Origin: Streptomyces sp. NBC_01351
GTDB taxonomy: Bacteria > Actinomycetota > Actinomycetes > Streptomycetales > Streptomycetaceae
NCBI RefSeq assembly: GCF_036237315.1
Contig: NZ_CP108356.1
Coordinates: forward strand, 4,522,501-4,586,500
Length of the DNA stretch: 64,000 bases
Direction: 5' to 3'
The notes under the pieces were generated by a model that worked only from the letters and a program-made list of their open reading frames with translations, made no database searches and was not told the DNA's origin. The position numbers were made by a program, and so were the translations under genes. Shown here piece by piece: positions 1 to 8,145 of the stretch; the first letter of the stretch is position 1; each line of letters opens with the position of its first letter.

Positions 1-137
1 ACCGCCGGTCGCAGGTCCGCCCCCTGGGGCAGCTGTACGAAGGCCACGGACAGGTCGCCGCCGACTGCTTGCGCTCGGAGTTCGACTCCGCCGCCCTCGA
101 TCGCGACCGGTGTGTCCTGCCTTGTTATCGCTGTCAT
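1..137 (-). CDS. N-terminus of an unidentified protein (partial, runs off the left edge)
   Basis: An ATG at 137 opens a reading frame without stops to the window edge, giving 45 residues that begin MTAITRQDTPVAIEGGG. A GAGG Shine-Dalgarno element sits five bases before the ATG, which supports the start. The short glycine-rich beta-type N-terminus resembles small cupin-like Streptomyces proteins, but that is only an impression; too little is visible to assign a function. It has the same orientation as the cluster upstream of it (418-7082). Confidence 0.55.
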   Translation of the reverse strand, partial: MTAITRQDTPVAIEGGGVELRAQAVGGDLSVAFVQLPQGADLRPA

Positions 138-417
138 GGATGCCTCGCTTCCTTCGGAGGCGGCGAAGCGCCTCTCTTCCAGGCTGGCCCGGAGGACCGC
201 TGCGCGCCAGGCGGGGCATGCGGGAGGCCGGTCCCCGGTTCTCAAGTCGGCGCCGACTGTCGGACCAGCGAGGGGCCCATTGCCCAGCTCGGCCCGGTAG
301 CCCAGGTCGCCGCACTGCACGGCGAGCTCCGCAGGTCGGTGGCTGCCAGCGCCAGGCTGGCAGCCACGAAGGCCAGAGATTGTCTTCGTGCGGGAGCGCG
401 CGTCCGTGTACTGGTGC

Positions 418-714
418 TTACTCGCGGTGGGCGGGGTGCCCGTCGGTGAGGAGACTGCCGTACGCCAGGCACAGCACGGGGAAGCCGAGCTCGTCCAGGG
501 CGAGGCGAGCCGTCTCCGCGTTGGAGGGCCGGTGCCCGGTCGCCGTGTCGATCAGTTCGATGACGTAGTGCAGGCCGCCGCCGACGAGGGCGAACCACGC
601 CTGATTCTTGCTGAACGTCTCGCTGTGCACGGGGACCAAGCGGGCCGCGGCCTGCTGGATCTGCTCGCGGGCGACTTCGTGCCGTGTCCCCTCGGACAGG
701 AAGGTGGTGGTCAA
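418..714 (-). CDS. hypothetical protein, 98 aa
   Basis: No family recognised. The reading frame stays open much further upstream, but the best initiation signal is a TTG at 714 preceded by AAGGA with seven bases of spacing, giving a soluble 98-residue protein starting MTTTFLSEGTRHEVAREQ. It holds an N-terminal helix, a central hydrophobic beta-like stretch (ALVGGGLHYVIELIDTATG) and an amphipathic C-terminus. It lies downstream of the broken methyltransferase on the same strand and is probably the last gene of the minus-strand cluster. The start codon is inferred. Confidence 0.5.
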   Translation of the reverse strand: MTTTFLSEGTRHEVAREQIQQAAARLVPVHSETFSKNQAWFALVGGGLHYVIELIDTATGHRPSNAETARLALDELGFPVLCLAYGSLLTDGHPAHRE

Positions 715-906
715 GGGTGTGTCCTTGCTGGTCGGGGTCGCGCCGGGGTGAATCGTACGGGCCTGTGCTCTGGTGCAACCGCTCGTTGAGCGCTTCGGTG
801 GCGGTTGCCGCGAGCTGAGGTTGTGGAGTGGAGTGATCGACAGACGACGAGGCGGCAGACGAGCGCGGCCCTCATGGTTTGACCGCAACCGCCAGAAGGC
901 CGTGAC

Positions 907-1728
907 CTAAGCACGCGCTGCGCGGCAGACGAGGACGCCGCCGAGGCAGGTGACCCTGAACGCGCCTTCCACCCGGATGGTTTCGTCCACCCGCTCTCGG
1001 GCCCGTTCGACCGTCTCCTTGAACGGCACACCCATCTGGTCGGCCCACGCCTCGTACGAGGCCAGATGGGCGACCACAGGCGCGGCGTCGGTCACCTCGA
1101 TCAACCCCCGGTAGGGGGGATCGTCCGGACATCGTCGAAGACGGCGCCAAGGACGGTGGGGGCGTCTTCCAGGGTGAAGGGGGCGGAGAGCTGTACCCGT
1201 GCGGGGCCCTCCAGGATGCCGAGGACATCGCCTGCGGCTCGTCGCCAGAGGTCTTCCAGTTCTCGCTTATCAGTCCTGCTGTTGGTGGACGCGATGGCGA
1301 TGCCGTCCCCGGCCAGGACGCGGTCAGCTCCTGGGTGGCTCGGGCCTGGTCCTCGACGTGGTAGAGCATGTGCATGGCCAGGACCGCGCCCAGCGCCCCG
1401 TCGGCGATCGGGAGCCTCTGGACGTCTGCCGCCACGGCTCCTTCGATACCCGCCAGGATGCCGGGAGAGATGTCCATGGGGAGCACGGCCAGGTCCGGCC
1501 GGTCGGCGCGTACCCGCTGCACGAACTTTCCGTTGCCGCAGCCCACGTCCGCTACTGCTCCGCGTATGCCGGCCAGCTCGCCCACGACGATGCCGGGGAG
1601 GTCGTGTCGTGGGGTCTGCCATTGGTAGAGGGACTGGCGGGCTGCGAGGTGCTGGCCGTTGCCGTACGCCTGGTGGAGAGCAGGCGCCGGTCGGTCACGG
1701 AAGGGTCGTTCGCGGGCTGGGTGGTCAT
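907..1728 (-). pseudogene. SAM-dependent methyltransferase, broken by several frameshifts
   Basis: A class I SAM methyltransferase is recognisable but spread over several frames. An ATG at 1728 has a GGAG ribosome site. The frame then changes before about 1665, where YGNGQHLAARQSLYQWQTPR and the SAM-binding motif DVGCGNGKFV appear. It changes again near 1325, after HMLYHVEDQARATQEL, into a frame containing DLWRRAAGDVLGILEGPA. It changes a third time at about 1105-1115, beside runs of five C and six G, into the frame ending SYEAWADQMGVPFKETVER with a TAG at 907. Either the gene has decayed or the assembly has several indels. Intact homologues methylate small molecules; the substrate is unknown. 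Confidence 0.75.
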
Positions 1729-1828
1729 CGCGGCTCCGTGGGTGTGCTGACGAGAGCGGGCCGGGTGGTCGCCTCGTGGATGTGCTCCCGAAGATCGACC
1801 ACCGGCCGTGAGTCACGGTACGGCTCTG

Positions 1829-2350
1829 CTAAAGCTCGCGAAGCGCGGTCAGGACCTGTCCCAGCAGGAGTGGGGTTGTATCGCGCCGGGCATCAGACGG
1901 TTCGCTGAGGGCGGTCGTAGGCCGGGCCGGGACCTCGGCCCAGACGAACTTGCCAGGGTGTGGACGGCGGGGGTGGTAGCCCCAGCGGGTGGCCATGGTG
2001 GCGGTGAGCAGGAGGCCGCGACCGCCCAGGGCGCTGTCGCTGGGGGACTGGGGTGTCGGCGGGCGGGGGTCGTTGTCGCCGACCTGGAGGACGACGCCCG
2101 TCGGGGTTGGCCAGAGGCGCAGGAGGATCGTGTCCGGAGCGGGCCGTGTGGCGCCTGGTGGCCCCAGTGGACGTGCATGCTGGATGGCGTTGGTGGCGAG
2201 CTCCGAGACGAGAAGGCGGGCCACTTCGGTGCCTTCGGCGGGGAAGTGCCAGTGTTGGAGTACATCGACGGTGTGGCAACGGGCCCAGAAGACGGCGTTC
2301 GGGATGGCTGCGAGCGCGAGATCGCTGACGAGAGGCAAGGGCTGGCTCAT
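1829..2350 (-). CDS. HATPase_c-type ATP-binding protein (anti-sigma/RsbW-like)
   Basis: This 173-aa single-domain protein has the GHKL ATPase pattern of the HATPase_c_2 family: a helix with an N box (LLVSELATNAIQHA, residues about 47-60), a G1-like VGDNDPRPP segment near 92 and a glycine-rich lid (SALGGRGLLLTATMATRWG). Streptomyces encodes dozens of such stand-alone proteins; the family is related to RsbW/SpoIIAB anti-sigma kinases, and most members have unknown partners. The start is ATG with an AGGAAG-like site upstream. No transmembrane segment is seen. A regulatory role in this cluster is an inference. Confidence 0.8.
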   Translation of the reverse strand: MSQPLPLVSDLALAAIPNAVFWARCHTVDVLQHWHFPAEGTEVARLLVSELATNAIQHARPLGPPGATRPAPDTILLRLWPTPTGVVLQVGDNDPRPPTPQSPSDSALGGRGLLLTATMATRWGYHPRRPHPGKFVWAEVPARPTTALSEPSDARRDTTPLLLGQVLTALREL

Positions 2351-2464
2351 GCGGGTGGCTTCCTCGACGGCGTGGCCAGGTGGCGTGCGGTGTGCCGTGG
2401 GCTGAGGGGGCGGCCCCCGGGCGGCGGGAGGGGTGCCTCCCGGGGGCTCGCCGGTTTGCGCGGG

Positions 2465-3202
2465 CTACTTCGTCGCGATCACGTAGACACTGCCCCAGCG
2501 GCGCTTCGGGTTGGCCAAGGTGGGGTCGAAGGTCCACGGCTCGACGGTGGTGAAGCCGGCCTCGGTGAAGAGCTGGACGAGCTTCTCGTGGTCGTAGGCC
2601 CACAGGTGCTGGGTGTACGTGGGGTCGTCGTCCTGGTCTCGGAAGACGAGGTTGACGAGGTCGAGTTGGGTGTTGATGTCGCCGAGGCAGTTCCGCTTGG
2701 CGTACCAGCGCTCGATCATCTCGGCGGAGGTGTCGAGGGGGCTGGGGTAGCGGCTGAGTGCGAAGGCGGCGTCGGGGACGCCCGTGATGATCTGGCCGCC
2801 GGGCGCGAGGACGCGGTGGGCCTCGATGGCGTACTGCTTGGCCGAGCGGGGGTAGCCGATGTGCTCCAGGAAGTGCTCGGAGAACAGCGTCTGGGCGGTG
2901 TCGTCGTGCAGGGGGATGCCCTCGCGGACGTCCCAGAGAAGGTCGGCCGGCGGGACGGCGTCGATGTTGAAGAAGCCGTTGATCCGGTGGGTGCCGCCGC
3001 CGATCTGGACCTTGGCGGGCTTGTGGTCGATGCGGCCGTTGGGCCAGGCGCGCCGGCTGGTGTGGTGGTAGCGGTGGAGTTCGATCTCGCGGGCGGCAGC
3101 GCGGAGGCCGCGGGCCAGCCCGTGGGTGGTGGCCGGGTCGTCGAGGAGGGAGGCGATCTGCTCGCCGAGGAGGTCGACCGAGGGCATGCCGGAGGTGCTC
3201 AT
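2465..3202 (-). CDS. SAM-dependent methyltransferase (COG4627-like)
   Basis: This is a class I methyltransferase of 245 aa. The SAM-binding beginning is VQIGGGTHRINGFFNID, followed by the acidic strand LLWDVREGIPLHDDTA and the typical FSEHFLEHIGYP and AHRVLAPGGQIITGVPD motifs of Methyltransf_11/COG4627 proteins. The frame is open upstream, but ATG 3202 has a GGAG site eight bases away and starts MSTSGMPSVDLL. The substrate is unknown; COG4627 relatives often act on sugars or small polar molecules. It lies 59 bases downstream of the 466-aa unknown, probably in the same transcription unit. Confidence 0.8.
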   Translation of the reverse strand: MSTSGMPSVDLLGEQIASLLDDPATTHGLARGLRAAAREIELHRYHHTSRRAWPNGRIDHKPAKVQIGGGTHRINGFFNIDAVPPADLLWDVREGIPLHDDTAQTLFSEHFLEHIGYPRSAKQYAIEAHRVLAPGGQIITGVPDAAFALSRYPSPLDTSAEMIERWYAKRNCLGDINTQLDLVNLVFRDQDDDPTYTQHLWAYDHEKLVQLFTEAGFTTVEPWTFDPTLANPKRRWGSVYVIATK

Positions 3203-3261
3203 GACAGGGCTCCTGATCACGAGGGGGCTGGGTGAGGTGGCGCTGTGGGTGACGTGGTGGG

Positions 3262-4662
3262 TTACGCGGCGCTGGGCGCCGGGGCGGTCCACTGCTTGTT
3301 GCGCATCAGCGTGTACTTGATGTCCACCAGGCGCGGGGCGATGGTGAGGGAGAGCTCCTCGGCCGGGTGGAGGTGGCCGGTGTCGTCCTGCTCGGCTCGC
3401 CAAATTCGGTAAGCCAGGTTGGGGTAGGCCGGGTTGATGCCGATCTCGCCCTTGGGCATCGTGCCGTTGAACGGGGCAACGATGTCCATGTGATTCCAGT
3501 AGTTCCAGGCCTGCAGCGCCTTGTACTGGTCGAAGTAGAAGTAGAAGTCGGGGTAGCGGCCGAAGGTCCGCAGCTCCCGGTGGATGAGGTGGCCCAGGAG
3601 CGGGCCGAGCTGGGTGGCGAGGGCGTCGAACTCCCAGCGGGTGTGGTGCCAGGCTTCGGGGATCTCGCCGAGGGTGAAGAGCCGTGCGGCCACGAGGTGG
3701 CTGATGCGCTCGACGAGGTACGTGGCGGCGTGCTTGGGGTCGATGGCGGGATCGACACGGCGCAGGAGCGTGGCCAGCTCGTCGGGCCGCGGGCGGAACT
3801 TCGCGAGGTCGAACTTGCCGGACAGGGCCGGGAAGGAGGCGAACAGCAGTTCCTTATAGAGCCAGTTGTTCAGCTCGCCCAGTTCCGCCAGGCGGCGGGT
3901 GTGGCGCGAGGTGGAGTGGAGCATCAGGTACTCCGCCACGGCTTCGAAGTAGAGGTAGCCGAGGATCGGCAGGCGGGGGATCGTCTCGTCGAGCTGCTGG
4001 AGGAAGGCTTCTGGGGCGATGGCCGTGCCCTGGTAGGCCACGGTGGCGGCGGTGGCGAGGAAGGCGGCCGAGTTCTTGACGCTGGCCACGACGGTCTCGC
4101 GGAGCTGGTGCCGCTCGTTCTTGCTGAGGAGGTATTCGAGGTGGCTGTAGATCTGCAGATGGATGAGGCCCAGCCGGAGGTAGTCGATGCCGGCCAGCCC
4201 TCGGTACGACTCCGGTGGCGTGTCGATCTCGATGATCAGTGGGGTGGGCCTGCGGTCGGTGATGCCGAGCTTGGCCAGGAAGGCCGGCGCCTCCCTGGTC
4301 AGGACGTACGAGGCCAGGTTGTGCATGCGGAAGCCCTGCTCGGTCGGGGTGAGCGGCGCGCAGTAGATGCTTCCGACGAGGCAGCCGCCGGAGGGGTAGA
4401 GCATGCCCTCCTGGTTGATCTCCTCCAGCGCGTGGGTGACGTGGAGGAGGTGCAGCTTGCCCTCGCCGCTCAGGGTGTCGAAGAGGGCGTTGCGGCGCAG
4501 CAGATGGCCGTTCGGGGTGCCCTCCGCGAGGCGCTGGTCCCATGCGGCTGACTGGGCCGCAAGTGGGTCGACGGGGTCGGCAGGGCTGGGGGTGAGGCCG
4601 CTGCCGTAGAAGGCGTGGGCATCGGCCCACAGGTGGTAGGCGTCGAGGAAGTCCATGGTCAC
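3262..4662 (-). CDS. hypothetical protein, 466 aa, unrecognised family
   Basis: No family recognised. The GTG start at 4662 overlaps the stop of the HD gene (GTGA), and an in-frame ATG lies two codons on, so translation is probably coupled. The protein is soluble, about 52 kDa. It has a distinctive N-terminal third (residues about 70-110: LHLLHVTHALEEINQEGMLY, then PSGGCLVGSIYCAPLTPTE) and a long helical C-terminal part with aromatic clusters (FGRYPDFYFYFDQYKALQAW). The H-x-T-H...I..EG.L pattern is reminiscent of the NAD-binding start of DarT-like ADP-ribosyltransferases; this is a weak suggestion, not an assignment. Position ties it to the HD and CYTH enzymes. Confidence 0.7.
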   Translation of the reverse strand: MTMDFLDAYHLWADAHAFYGSGLTPSPADPVDPLAAQSAAWDQRLAEGTPNGHLLRRNALFDTLSGEGKLHLLHVTHALEEINQEGMLYPSGGCLVGSIYCAPLTPTEQGFRMHNLASYVLTREAPAFLAKLGITDRRPTPLIIEIDTPPESYRGLAGIDYLRLGLIHLQIYSHLEYLLSKNERHQLRETVVASVKNSAAFLATAATVAYQGTAIAPEAFLQQLDETIPRLPILGYLYFEAVAEYLMLHSTSRHTRRLAELGELNNWLYKELLFASFPALSGKFDLAKFRPRPDELATLLRRVDPAIDPKHAATYLVERISHLVAARLFTLGEIPEAWHHTRWEFDALATQLGPLLGHLIHRELRTFGRYPDFYFYFDQYKALQAWNYWNHMDIVAPFNGTMPKGEIGINPAYPNLAYRIWRAEQDDTGHLHPAEELSLTIAPRLVDIKYTLMRNKQWTAPAPSAA

Positions 4663-5423
4663 ACCAGCCCTGCCTCGGCCAGCGCGAAGCGGACGGCCTC
4701 AGGGCTGCTGGCCCCTGCCAGGTGGGCCTTCTCGGAGGTGAGGACCAACTCGAAGGCCAGGCCGCGGTACTGGTCGAAGGCCGGCTCGCGGACGTGCCGG
4801 GCGTCCGGCCACCAGGTGGCCTTCGGGAGCCGGTACCGGTCGAGGGCGTCGGCGGCCTTGAGGATGTCCGCCAGCGACTCCGTCTTCGAGTGGTCGTGCC
4901 AGTCGTCGGCGGTGAAGGCGTCGTACGGGACGTCGTGCAGTCGGACGGCGGTCGCCGCCTGCACGATTCGGCGGGGGGTGGCTGTGAGGCCGAAGTGGCC
5001 CCACACGGTGTCCGCGTTCGCGGCGAGCCAGATGGCCGCCCGGGCACCGTGCCCCTGGTCGTCCTTGTCGTGACGGCGCTGGCAGTCGTGGACGGCCGCG
5101 GCCACGACCACCGTGGCGGTGTCGGCTTCGTCGAGCCCGTGGCTGTCGGCGAGTACGGCAGCCAGTGCGGCCGTACGCATGCTGTGACGGACGCCGTGGA
5201 TCGAGGTGTACAGGCGAGGCGTCGCCATCCAGGCGGCCGGCAGCGTGGACTGCTTCAGTAGACTCCGCGCGGCCGAGGCCAAGGCCGGCTGCGCTGTCGT
5301 CGTGAAGTCGGGTCGGTTCTCTTCGATCCACTCGACGGTGGCCCGGTCCATGTACTGGTGGAGCGGCAGCTGACGACGGGCAGCCTGGTCGATCAGGGTT
5401 GCGGTTGCTGGGACCGTGCTCAT
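4659..5423 (-). CDS. HD-domain phosphohydrolase
   Basis: This 254-aa protein carries an HD-superfamily metal site: an upstream histidine in HGVRHSMRTAALAAVLAD (about residue 80), the HD pair in AAAVHDCQRRHDKDDQGHG (about 115), and a downstream aspartate in DILKAADALDRYR (about 195). HD enzymes are metal-dependent phosphohydrolases, often acting on nucleotides or cyclic nucleotides. The start at ATG 5423 (MSTVPATATLID) removes an unsupported extension. The stop overlaps the next gene by GTGA. CYTH and NDK genes lie upstream, so a nucleotide substrate is plausible but unproven. Confidence 0.75.
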   Translation of the reverse strand: MSTVPATATLIDQAARRQLPLHQYMDRATVEWIEENRPDFTTTAQPALASAARSLLKQSTLPAAWMATPRLYTSIHGVRHSMRTAALAAVLADSHGLDEADTATVVVAAAVHDCQRRHDKDDQGHGARAAIWLAANADTVWGHFGLTATPRRIVQAATAVRLHDVPYDAFTADDWHDHSKTESLADILKAADALDRYRLPKATWWPDARHVREPAFDQYRGLAFELVLTSEKAHLAGASSPEAVRFALAEAGLV

Positions 5424-5464
5424 GTGTGCCCACCCCCTTTGGTGGTCTCCGCGGTGACGTGCTC

Positions 5465-6049
5465 CTACCTGAGTGGCGCGGCCTGCTGCTCGCGCTCCTT
5501 GCGGTCCTGCTCGGCGGCCTCGAAGGCAGCGGTGAAATCGGCCAGCTCCTGCTCGGTCATCAGCGTGACGCCCAGCTCCGCCGCCACATCCATGATCTTG
5601 GCCGTTGCTTCGTCGCGGGCGGCGTCCGAGGCGTCGTCGTCGAGCAGCAGCTCGAACTCGGCGTGGTAGCCCCACGCCTCGCTCCACTTGACCGCGATCT
5701 CGACGCCGTCGAAGCGGTAGTTGTGCCGGAAATTGAACGCCTCGTGCATGGCGGCCTCGAAGCCGAGGCCGTTGAACACCTTCACCGCGGCGGGCACGTC
5801 GGCGGGGGCGATCGCGAACTCCGTCTCCGCGAACGCGGAGCCCTGTCCGATCTTGCTCTCCTTGAGGGTGATCTTGGCGGTGCCGGCGGCGGTGTTGTCG
5901 GTGACCTTCAGCAGCTGGTCGGGCAGCACGTAGAAGTAGATGTGCTTGTCGTCGTTGCCGAGGTCCTCGCCATCCGCCTTCAGGCGGGCGACCAGCTGGT
6001 CGTGGGACTCCTTGGGGAAGCGGGCCCGCATCTCGATCTCGATGGCCAC
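5465..6049 (-). CDS. CYTH-domain triphosphate tunnel enzyme (class IV adenylate cyclase / ThTPase-like)
   Basis: The 194-aa protein begins MAIEIEMRARF, a match to the CYTH signature ExExK except that arginine replaces lysine. Later basic and acidic strands fit the eight-stranded tunnel: KITLKESK, ETEFAI, FRHNYRFDGVEIAVKW, and YHAEFELLLDDD with the paired acidic residues expected near the C-terminus. CYTH enzymes hydrolyse inorganic or organic triphosphates or, in CyaB-type members, make cAMP from ATP. GTG 6049 was chosen because GAGGAG lies just upstream; an alternative ATG at 6076 lacks a site. Which reaction it performs cannot be told from sequence. Confidence 0.75.
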   Translation of the reverse strand: MAIEIEMRARFPKESHDQLVARLKADGEDLGNDDKHIYFYVLPDQLLKVTDNTAAGTAKITLKESKIGQGSAFAETEFAIAPADVPAAVKVFNGLGFEAAMHEAFNFRHNYRFDGVEIAVKWSEAWGYHAEFELLLDDDASDAARDEATAKIMDVAAELGVTLMTEQELADFTAAFEAAEQDRKEREQQAAPLR

Positions 6050-6192
6050 GGGGTGGTGTCTCCTCGTTTCAGGCATGGCGAAGCCAGCCGGACCCTGCCG
6101 TGGGGGCCCTGTCCGGTTGGCCACGCGCTGTGAAATTGGTGCTCAGGGTGGGTGGCGCGGCTGGGCCGGGGCCCCGCCGCACCGCTCGTGTG

Positions 6193-6492
6193 TCAGCCCA
6201 GGTCGCCGAAGCGGGCCTGGACCACACCGGAGTGCAGGTACGTGGGCAGCTGGACGCCGCCCACCGACGAGCGGCTCGTGGCGACCTGCTCCTCCGTCTC
6301 GCTGGGGAAGCCCTCCAGGAGACGGAGGCACTGCTGGACCCACTCACGCGACGCGGGCCAGTCGCCCAGATCGCGGTGGCGTACCGCCAGGGCATAGGCG
6401 GTCTCGGTCGCCGCCCAGCGGTCGCTCACCAGCTCACGCTGGAAGATCGACTCCAGTTCGTCGGTGGACGCCAGGCGGGTCTGGTTGGTCAT
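6193..6492 (-). CDS. hypothetical protein, 99 aa, helical
   Basis: No family recognised with confidence. The start ATG 6492 has an AGAGG site five bases upstream. The sequence is acidic, soluble and mostly helical (DELESIFQRELVSDRWAATE, ALAVRHRDLGDWPASREWVQ, QCLRLLEGFPSETEEQVAT), resembling one or two degenerate TPR-like helical hairpins and ending GVVQARFGDLG. It sits between the NDK gene and the CYTH gene on the same strand with gaps of 80 and 143 bases, so it probably belongs to that transcription unit. Confidence 0.65.
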   Translation of the reverse strand: MTNQTRLASTDELESIFQRELVSDRWAATETAYALAVRHRDLGDWPASREWVQQCLRLLEGFPSETEEQVATSRSSVGGVQLPTYLHSGVVQARFGDLG

Positions 6493-6572
6493 GGTGCCCT
6501 CTCAGATCAGACGTTCGTACCCCAGTGGTGTTCAACGCGTCGGCGTCCCACCGGTGACGCCGTGGTCCGCCG

Positions 6573-7082
6573 TCAGTACGTGTAGATCTCGGCCAGCGTC
6601 TTGTAGTCCTGCAGCTCGTCCTTGTCGAACCACAGCTCCACCTCCTGCTTGGCCTCCTCCGCGTTGCCGGAGGCGTGCACGAGGTTCGCGACCGCCTTGC
6701 CGGAGGCGATGCTGGCCGCGGCGCTGTAGTGGGACAGGTCGCCTCGCACGGTGCCGGCGGGGGCCTGGTTCGGGTAGGTGCTGCCCACGATCTTGCGGAC
6801 CGTGGCGATGGCGTCGTAGCCCTCCAGCACCAGGGCGATGACCGGCCCCTGCTGCATGAATGTGGAGGTGACGTTATAGACCTCCGACCCGAGCCGTTCT
6901 TCCAGGTCGAAGTAGTGGCGGCGAGTGAATTCCTCGTCCATCCACTTCATCTTCGTTCCGACGATCTTCAGCGCGGCGTCCTCGAACCGCGTGATGACCC
7001 TGCCTGCCAGGCCACGCGCCAGCGCATCGGGCTTCAGTAGGACGAGCGTGCGCTCCACGGTGTGTGCCTGATCCTCGGGCAT
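6573..7082 (-). CDS. ndk: nucleoside diphosphate kinase paralogue
   Basis: NDK transfers the gamma phosphate of NTPs to NDPs through a phosphohistidine. Clear family motifs: LLKPDALARGLAGRVI (Lys17), FMQQGPVIALVLEGYDAI, R of ATVRKIVGSTYPNQAPAGTVRGD, and NLVHASG with the catalytic histidine at about residue 136. Two things are unusual: length 169 aa rather than 135-150, with extra residues between GTVRGD and the active site, and HASG where most enzymes have H(G/A)SD. SD AAAGGGAG precedes ATG 7082. It heads the minus-strand cluster. Streptomyces has its own housekeeping ndk elsewhere, so this is probably an extra island-borne copy. Confidence 0.9.
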   Translation of the reverse strand: MPEDQAHTVERTLVLLKPDALARGLAGRVITRFEDAALKIVGTKMKWMDEEFTRRHYFDLEERLGSEVYNVTSTFMQQGPVIALVLEGYDAIATVRKIVGSTYPNQAPAGTVRGDLSHYSAAASIASGKAVANLVHASGNAEEAKQEVELWFDKDELQDYKTLAEIYTY

Positions 7083-7489
7083 TGTCTCCCTTTCGCCTTA
7101 CTAGCAACCGGAGATGACGGGCGATCAGCCGTCACCTGCTGAGGTTACCGGCGTCGGTGAAGCGGCCGGGACGACCAGCGGTGTCCCGTGACGATCAGAG
7201 GTGGATGGGGCCTCTGCAGAGACTGGACCGAGGATTCGAATTCAGCCAACTTCCCTGTCCCTCCTATCCAAAGAAGCCGCGCATCTAATATCTCCCTGTG
7301 GTCGTCCGGCGCCCTTGCGCCACTCGATAGGGCTCTGGATTCGGAGCGTCGATCAGGTGATTCCTTGCCCCGGTGACTCCCATACTTCCGGGGTGCGCGC
7401 TGCGCGACCATGAAGCGCCAGTGCAGTTGGAGTGCACCTTCGGCAGGCGGGTTCCTGCACCGAGAGCGGCGACGACGAAGGGGCGGCGC
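7083..7489. promoter_or_regulatory. divergent promoter region between the NDK cluster and the Nudix pair (407 bp)
   Basis: There is no convincing gene here. The DNA is visibly less GC-rich than its neighbours. It contains an inverted repeat TGACGG-N8-CCGTCA near 7114-7133, between the NDK start and the upstream DNA, which could be an operator. A CATACT element near 7380 could serve as a -10 for the Nudix genes, but no good -35 accompanies it. Several short reading frames exist in both directions without ribosome sites and were not called. Confidence 0.4.
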
Positions 7490-8143
7490 GTGGAAGTAAT
7501 CGAGCTCTGGAGCGGGCGGTACGCATGCATCCTCCAGTCCGCGCTCCGGCTCACCAACGAGCAGTTCGCTGCCCAGCTCGGCATCGCCGTCCGAACCGTC
7601 GCGGCCTGGCACGCCGACCCAGCTGTCGTGCCGCGCAAGGAGATGCAACAACTCCTGGACTCAGCCCACGAGCAGGCCCCGTCGGGAGCCCGTCAGCGGT
7701 TCTCCCTCCTGGTCGCGAACGAGCACCGACCTGCCGCGCCGGGTCCCGCCGGTGCCCAGGCGCTTCGGGTCGCCATCGCCGTGGTCACCCGTGACCATCA
7801 GGTCCTGCTGGTGTGCCGACGGCACGACGACGCGTCGGGCATCACCTGGCAGTTCCCCGCAGGCGTGATCAAACCCGGTGGCAAGGCCGAGACCACCACG
7901 GTGCGGGAAACCCTGGACGAGACAGGGGTCCACTGCGCCGTACGCGATCACCTGGGTAGCCGCCTCCACCCGGTGACCGGAGTGCTCTGCGATTACTTCC
8001 TGTGCGAGTACCTGGCAGGCGAGGCCGCCAACGCCGACGCCGAGGAGAACGCGGACGTCATGTGGGTTCCGAAAAATTCGCTCACCCGGTTCATCCCCGT
8101 CGATACGATCTTCCCACCCATCCTGGCAGTGCTGGAGGAGTAG
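7490..8143 (+). CDS. HTH-Nudix protein with degenerate Nudix box
   Basis: This 217-aa protein has an N-terminal helix-turn-helix-like region (residues about 15-45: SALRLTNEQFAAQLGIAVRT, then VAAWH) and a C-terminal Nudix domain (from about 95). The Nudix box GVIKPGGKAETTTVRETLDE departs from GX5EX7REUXEEXGU: the first Glu is Gly and the EE pair is DE, so catalysis may be altered or lost. GTG 7490 was chosen because AAGGGG lies eight bases upstream; a longer frame extends back to 7373. Two bases separate its stop from the next Nudix gene. Possible roles are a ligand-sensing regulator or a nucleotide hydrolase. Confidence 0.75.
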   Translation: MEVIELWSGRYACILQSALRLTNEQFAAQLGIAVRTVAAWHADPAVVPRKEMQQLLDSAHEQAPSGARQRFSLLVANEHRPAAPGPAGAQALRVAIAVVTRDHQVLLVCRRHDDASGITWQFPAGVIKPGGKAETTTVRETLDETGVHCAVRDHLGSRLHPVTGVLCDYFLCEYLAGEAANADAEENADVMWVPKNSLTRFIPVDTIFPPILAVLEE

Positions 8144-8145
8144 AC

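Noticed and set aside
7230..7245. ATTCGAATTC as a T-arm remnant of a tRNA
   Set aside because: No acceptor, anticodon or D-arm pairing could be built around it.
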